Position numbers and translations under genes: made by a program | Shown: piece after piece, positions 60,040 to 64,000 of the stretch | How the letters are laid out: the number at the start of each line of letters is the position of its first letter | How positions within the stretch are numbered: position 1 is the first letter of the stretch | Notes under the pieces: generated by a model | The model's database searches: none | The model's input: only the letters and a program-made list of their open reading frames with translations | What the model was told of the DNA's origin: nothing | Source: Janthinobacterium sp. 344 | GTDB taxonomy: Bacteria; Pseudomonadota; Gammaproteobacteria; Burkholderiales; Burkholderiaceae_D | Length of the DNA stretch: 64,000 nucleotides | Assembly: GCF_900112025.1 (NCBI RefSeq) | Contig: NZ_FOKL01000006.1 | Location: 231,199-295,198, forward strand | Direction of reading: 5' to 3'

Positions 60040-60924
60040 TTACTTTTCTTTGCCGAACAGGCCGGCGGGACGCAGCAGCAGCACGATGACCATCACCACG
60101 AAGACCACGGTGGCCGAGCCTTCCGGGTAGAACACGCGGGTCAGGCCCTCGATCACGCCCAGCGCCAGGCCCGTCAGGATGGAGCCCATGATGGATCCCA
60201 TGCCGCCGATCACCACCACGGCAAACACGACAATGATCAGGTTCGAGCCCATCAGCGGCGAGACCTGGATGATGGGCGCGGCCAGCACGCCGGCGAAACC
60301 GGCCAGCGCCACGCCGAAGCCGAACGTCAGGGTCACCATCAGCGGCACGTTGATGCCGAACGCTTCCACCAGTTTCGGGTTTTCCGTGCCGGCCCGCAGG
60401 TAGGCGCCCAGTTTGGTTTTCTCGATGACGAACCAGGTGGCCAGGCACACGGACAGCGAAGCGATGACGACCCAGGCGCGGTAGTTCGGCAGGATCATGA
60501 AACCCAGGTCGGTCGCGCCGGCCAGCGCTTCGGGCACGGCATACGGCTGGCCCGAAACGCCATAGAACGAGCGGAATACGCCTTCCATGATCAGGGTGAT
60601 GCCGAAGGTCAGCAGCAAGCCGTACAGGTGGTCGAGTTTATACAGCCAGCGCAGCATGGTCTTTTCGATGAGGATGCCGACCAGGCCCACGAGGATGGGG
60701 GCGATGACGAGCATGGCCCAGTAATTGATGTCGAAATAGCTGAGGCCCATCCAGGCCAGAAAGGCGCCCATCATGTACATGGCGCCGTGCGAGAAATTAA
60801 TAACATTGAGCAAGCCGAAGATGACGGCCAGACCGAGGGACAACATGGCATAGAACGAGCCGTTGACGAGGCCCAGCAGCAGCTGGCTCATCATCGCTTG
60901 TAATGGAACGCCGAAAATTTCCAT
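60040..60924 (-). CDS. livH: Branched-chain amino-acid ABC transporter permease LivH
   Basis: A 294-residue permease with LLGLVNGSFYAMLSLGLAVIFGLLNVINFSHGA-type opening, LRAGTENPKLVEAFGINV and GGMGSIMGSILTGLALGVIEG. It forms the membrane channel with LivM. A GC-rich hairpin lies in the 149-base gap between livK and livH. Confidence 0.94.
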   Translation of the reverse strand: MEIFGVPLQAMMSQLLLGLVNGSFYAMLSLGLAVIFGLLNVINFSHGAMYMMGAFLAWMGLSYFDINYWAMLVIAPILVGLVGILIEKTMLRWLYKLDHLYGLLLTFGITLIMEGVFRSFYGVSGQPYAVPEALAGATDLGFMILPNYRAWVVIASLSVCLATWFVIEKTKLGAYLRAGTENPKLVEAFGINVPLMVTLTFGFGVALAGFAGVLAAPIIQVSPLMGSNLIIVVFAVVVIGGMGSIMGSILTGLALGVIEGLTRVFYPEGSATVVFVVMVIVLLLRPAGLFGKEK

Positions 60925-60977
60925 GGCATCACAGTATAAAAAGCACCGCCAGGCGACGGTGTGGTATCAAGGGAAAC

Positions 60978-61005
60978 GCGCCGCCGCGAACGGGTGCGGC
61001 GGCGC
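60978..61005 (-). other. Strong intercistronic hairpin between livK and livH
   Basis: GCGCCGCCGC (60978-60987) and GCGGCGGCGC (60996-61005) form a perfect 10-bp stem with an 8-base loop and no T-run. It probably protects the livK 3' end or limits read-through into livHM. Confidence 0.6.
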
Positions 61006-61073
61006 AAGGCGTACCCTGCGAGCCAAGCGTGCAGGACAGACTGCCCGCGCAGCGGCGGGCGATTTCTACGAGC

Positions 61074-62282
61074 TTACTTCCACAGCGAACACTTCGATTC
61101 AGCCTTGGTCACGTAGGCCTGCGCGCCGGGCACGGTGGCCACCACCTTGTAGTAATCCCAAGGATATTTCGACTCGGACGGCTTTTTCACTTCCATCAGA
61201 TACATGTCGTGCACCATGCGGCCATCGGGACGCACTTCGCCGTTCTGGGTGAACATGTCGTTGATCTTGGTCTTCTTCAGATACGCCATGACTTTCTCGG
61301 TATCATCCGTGCCCACGGCCTTGACGGCTTTCAGGTAGTTCGCCGCGGCCGAGTAATCGGCTGCCTGCAGCATCGACGGTTCCTTCTTCATCTTGGCGAA
61401 ATAGCGTTTCGACCAGGCCCGCGTTTCCGGATTCAAGTCCCAGTACCAGCCGTCCGTCAGGTACATGCCCTGCGTCAGGTTCAAGCCCAGCGAATGGATG
61501 TCATTGATGAAGATCAGCAAGCCGGCCAGTTTCATGGACTTCGTCAAGCCGAACTCATTGGCCGCCTTGATACTGTTGATGGCGTCGCCGCCCGCATTGG
61601 CCAGGCCCAGGATTTGCGGTTTCGCCGCCTGTGCCTGCAGCAGGAAGGAAGAGAAATCCGACGCGCCCAGCGGATGCTTGACGCTGCCCAGCACCTTGCC
61701 GCCCGCCGCCTTGACGACCTCGGCCGTGTCTTTTTCCAGCGAATGGCCAAACGCATAGTCGGCCGTCATGAAATACCAGTTCTTGCCGCCCTGCTTGACG
61801 ATGGTGCCGCCCGTGCCGCGCGCCAGGGCCACCGTGTCGTAGGCGTAATGCACGGTGTACGGCGTGCATTCCTCATTCGTCAGGCGCGAGGAACCGGCAC
61901 CGATGGCAATAAAAATCTTTTTCTTTTCCGCCGCCACCTTGGCCATGGCCAGGCTGGCGCCGGAATTGGTGCCGCCGATCAGCATGTCGACGCCCTGCTG
62001 GTCGAACCATTCCCGCGCCTTCGAGGCGGCGATGTCGGCCTTGTTCTGGTGATCGGCGGAAATGAATTCCACCTTCTTGCCGGCGATGACCACACCGGCA
62101 TCGGCGATCGCCATCTTGATGGCTTCCGCGCCCCCCAGGCCATCGACGTCGGAATACACGCCGGACATGTCGGAAATAAAGCCGATCTTGATGGTGTCGC
62201 CCGAAACCTGGGCGTGCGCGGCGGCGGACAAGCCCAGTGCGCAGAGGGTGGCGGTGGCAATGGCGATAGCGTTACGTTTCAT
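61074..62282 (-). CDS. livK: Branched-chain amino-acid ABC transporter substrate-binding protein
   Basis: A 402-residue exported protein (signal MKRNAIAIATATLCALGLSA, cleaved near AHA-QVS). It has the type I periplasmic binding fold, opening IKIGFISDMSGVYSDVDGLG. Relatives bind leucine-type amino acids, urea or other small ligands, so the ligand is not certain. It sits in the middle of the operon, after livF, with hairpins able to favour its expression. Confidence 0.9.
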   Translation of the reverse strand: MKRNAIAIATATLCALGLSAAAHAQVSGDTIKIGFISDMSGVYSDVDGLGGAEAIKMAIADAGVVIAGKKVEFISADHQNKADIAASKAREWFDQQGVDMLIGGTNSGASLAMAKVAAEKKKIFIAIGAGSSRLTNEECTPYTVHYAYDTVALARGTGGTIVKQGGKNWYFMTADYAFGHSLEKDTAEVVKAAGGKVLGSVKHPLGASDFSSFLLQAQAAKPQILGLANAGGDAINSIKAANEFGLTKSMKLAGLLIFINDIHSLGLNLTQGMYLTDGWYWDLNPETRAWSKRYFAKMKKEPSMLQAADYSAAANYLKAVKAVGTDDTEKVMAYLKKTKINDMFTQNGEVRPDGRMVHDMYLMEVKKPSESKYPWDYYKVVATVPGAQAYVTKAESKCSLWK

Positions 62283-62363
62283 AGAGTCTCCGTTGGGATT
62301 ATTGTTTGCTATTTAAACGATTGCTCGACGACGATACGAACTACAGGGCGAACGACATGGGCA

Positions 62364-63089
62364 TTACACGCCAAGCAGCTCGGTCAATACCGGCATCTTG
62401 GCTTCCAGTGCGGATGCAGCAAAAGTCTCGACGATCTGACCGTGCTCCATCACATAAAACCGGTCCGCCAGCGGCGCGGCGAACCGGAAATTCTGTTCCA
62501 CCATGACGATGGTGTAGCCCTTTGCCTTCAGGGTGGTGATCATGCGCGCCAGTCCCTGCACGATGACGGGCGCCAGGCCTTCGGAAATTTCATCGAGCAG
62601 CAACAGGCGCGCGCCCGTGCGCAGGATGCGCGCCACGGCCAGCATCTGCTGCTCGCCGCCGGACAGCCGCGTGCCCTGGCTGTGGCGGCGCTCCTGCAGG
62701 TTGGGGAACATGGCGTAGATTTCCTCCACCGTCATGCCCTTCTCGCCGCTGGCCAGGGTCGGCGGCAGCATCAGGTTTTCCTCCGTCGACAGCGACGAAA
62801 AAATGCCGCGCTCTTCCGGACAATAACCGATGCCCAGGTGGGCGATTTTGTGCGTGGCCAAACCTATCGCTTCGCTGCCATGGACCTTGATGGAGCCCGT
62901 GCGCGCGCCCGTCAAGCCCATGATGGCGCGCAAGGTCGTCGTGCGGCCGGCGCCATTGCGGCCCAGCAAAGTCACCACTTCACCCTGCTCCACTTTCAAA
63001 TTCACATCGTGCAGGATGTGCGATTCACCATACCAGGTATGCAGCTGGGCGATTTCCAGCGCCGGTGGCTTGCTTGTAGAAGTCATCAA
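62364..63089 (-). CDS. livF: Branched-chain amino-acid ABC transporter ATP-binding protein LivF
   Basis: A 241-residue ATPase with LLGRNGAGRTTTLRAIMGLT as Walker A, LSGGEQQMLAVARIL as signature and LLLLDEISEGLAP as Walker B. The invariant Walker A Lys is replaced by Arg (codon CGC). A similar change occurs in some betaproteobacterial LivF proteins as I recall, but the effect on activity is unclear. The start overlaps the livG stop by four bases. Confidence 0.94.
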   Translation of the reverse strand: MMTSTSKPPALEIAQLHTWYGESHILHDVNLKVEQGEVVTLLGRNGAGRTTTLRAIMGLTGARTGSIKVHGSEAIGLATHKIAHLGIGYCPEERGIFSSLSTEENLMLPPTLASGEKGMTVEEIYAMFPNLQERRHSQGTRLSGGEQQMLAVARILRTGARLLLLDEISEGLAPVIVQGLARMITTLKAKGYTIVMVEQNFRFAAPLADRFYVMEHGQIVETFAASALEAKMPVLTELLGV

Positions 63090-63856
63090 TGCGCCCCTTC
63101 CAGTTCCGCGTGGGTGGTGCCCATGTACGCTTCCATCACCTGCGGATTGCGCGACACTTCCGCGTAACTGCCTTCGGCCAGCATGGCGCCGCGCTGCAGC
63201 ACGGAAATCTTGTTGCAGATACCCGAAACCACGTTCATATTGTGTTCCACCATCAAGATGGTGCGGCCTGCCGACACCTTCTTGATCAGCTCCGTGACCC
63301 GATGCACGTCTTCGTGGCCCATGCCCTGGGTCGGCTCATCGAGCAGCATCATTTCCGGCTCCATCGCCAGGGTGGTGGCGATTTCCAGCGCCCGCTTGCG
63401 GCCATACGGCATGTCGACCGTGATGGTGTCGGCGAACTCCGTCAAGTCCACTTCGGCCAGCAAGGCCATGGCGCGGTCGTTGAGCTGGTTCAAGGAACGT
63501 TCGCTTTGCCAGAAGTGGAACGAGGTGCCCAGCTGGCGCTGCAAGCCGATGCGCACATTTTGCAGCACGGACAAATGCGGGAAGACGGCGGAAATCTGGA
63601 AGGAACGGATCACGCCCATGCGGGCGATCTGGGCCGGCTTGGCGGCCGTGATGTCTTTCCCATTGAACAGGATCTGTCCGGAAGTGGGGACCAGGAATTT
63701 GGTGAGCAAGTTGAAACACGTGGTCTTGCCGGCGCCGTTCGGACCGATCAAGGCGTGGATATGGCCCCGCTCTACCTTCAAGTTGACGTCACTGACTGCC
63801 GTGAAACCCTTGAATTCCTTGGTCAAATTTCTTGTCTCCAAGATTACGTTTGACAT
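63086..63856 (-). CDS. livG: Branched-chain amino-acid ABC transporter ATP-binding protein LivG
   Basis: A 256-residue ATPase with a normal Walker A (IGPNGAGKTTCFNLLT), Walker B MMLLDEPTQGMG and the divergent signature MPYGRKRALEIATTLA. It is the first gene of livGFKHM. AGGAGACACG precedes the ATG. Confidence 0.95.
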   Translation of the reverse strand: MSNVILETRNLTKEFKGFTAVSDVNLKVERGHIHALIGPNGAGKTTCFNLLTKFLVPTSGQILFNGKDITAAKPAQIARMGVIRSFQISAVFPHLSVLQNVRIGLQRQLGTSFHFWQSERSLNQLNDRAMALLAEVDLTEFADTITVDMPYGRKRALEIATTLAMEPEMMLLDEPTQGMGHEDVHRVTELIKKVSAGRTILMVEHNMNVVSGICNKISVLQRGAMLAEGSYAEVSRNPQVMEAYMGTTHAELEGAH

Positions 63857-63898
63857 CGTGTCTCCTAGTTGTACTTTTTGTACTACTTAGTCATTTTT

Positions 63899-63927
63899 AT
63901 AATACACAACTTAAATTTAACGCACAA
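63899..63927 (-). promoter_or_regulatory. Possible sigma-70 promoter of the liv operon
   Basis: On the minus strand TTGTGC, a 17-base spacer and TATTAT lie 42 bases upstream of livG, in an AT-rich stretch. No gene is visible from 63857 to the window end. Confidence 0.45.
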
Positions 63928-64000
63928 TACAGTATAACTACGGGGATTTTTGGCCAGCCCGAATGGCGCAAACGCACGCTTTTCGAGCGTCATTTCCAGG

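Overview
This 64 kb window looks like a chromosomal segment of a high-GC betaproteobacterium of the Oxalobacteraceae, most like Janthinobacterium or its neighbours Duganella and Massilia. The call rests on the mnmG-rsmG-parA-parB-atp gene order, argB followed by a pyrimidine 5'-nucleotidase and slmA, the PHB-degradation genes, and the protein style of the housekeeping genes. No database search was possible. No prophage, insertion sequence, rRNA operon or CRISPR array is visible.

Layout. 1-4500: a small intergenic tandem duplication, then an HD-GYP response regulator and a large hybrid histidine kinase in one operon. 4500-15900: mostly housekeeping and metabolism: a CWC zinc-type mini-protein, argB, tRNA-Thr(GGT), a TraB/GumN protein, pyrimidine 5'-nucleotidase, slmA, a pabB-pabC fusion, DUF1428, a glutathione peroxidase, an exported PHB-depolymerase-family esterase, gabD, PPK2 and a CoA-binding protein. 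15900-34200: a sugar-acid catabolic island. On the minus strand are dgoA-like aldolase, SMP-30 lactonase, L-arabinonate/D-galactonate-type dehydratase, dgoK, a degenerate mutarotase, xylR, xylHGF, xylD, xylB and xylX. On the plus strand, divergently, is a ChvE-GguA-GguB ABC importer. Together they can import xylose, galactose and arabinose, oxidise xylose by the Weimberg route, and send a 2-keto-3-deoxy-sugar acid into the De Ley-Doudoroff kinase/aldolase route. No dedicated KGSA dehydrogenase or galactose dehydrogenase is in the cluster.

34360-41680: two divergent operons forming an unusual membrane/polyamine module. One has a membrane-embedded spermidine-synthase-like protein and a Tat-exported FAD amine oxidase. 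The other has DUF350, an SPFH protein, a double zinc-ribbon DUF4178 protein, a 58-residue Gly/Ser-rich membrane peptide, a small SpeD and a lipoprotein. I regard this as the best candidate for an under-described system.

41780-48900: the full ATP synthase operon atpIBEFHAGDC (minus strand) with a clear sigma-70 promoter and a terminator. 49180-53740: parB, parA, rsmG and mnmG, with a 9-bp-phased AT-rich array upstream of parA. parS-like sites lie at 53870, 54777, 55113 and 59592, with a weaker one at 55671, so this is the origin-proximal centromere region; oriC itself was not seen. 54000-56850: a guanidine-II (mini-ykkC) riboswitch in front of sugE, which is tightly linked to a stand-alone nuoA paralogue, then an iron-type alcohol dehydrogenase and an EAL phosphodiesterase. 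56890-64000: a 3-hydroxybutyrate-oligomer hydrolase and a complete branched-chain amino-acid (liv) ABC operon, livGFKHM.
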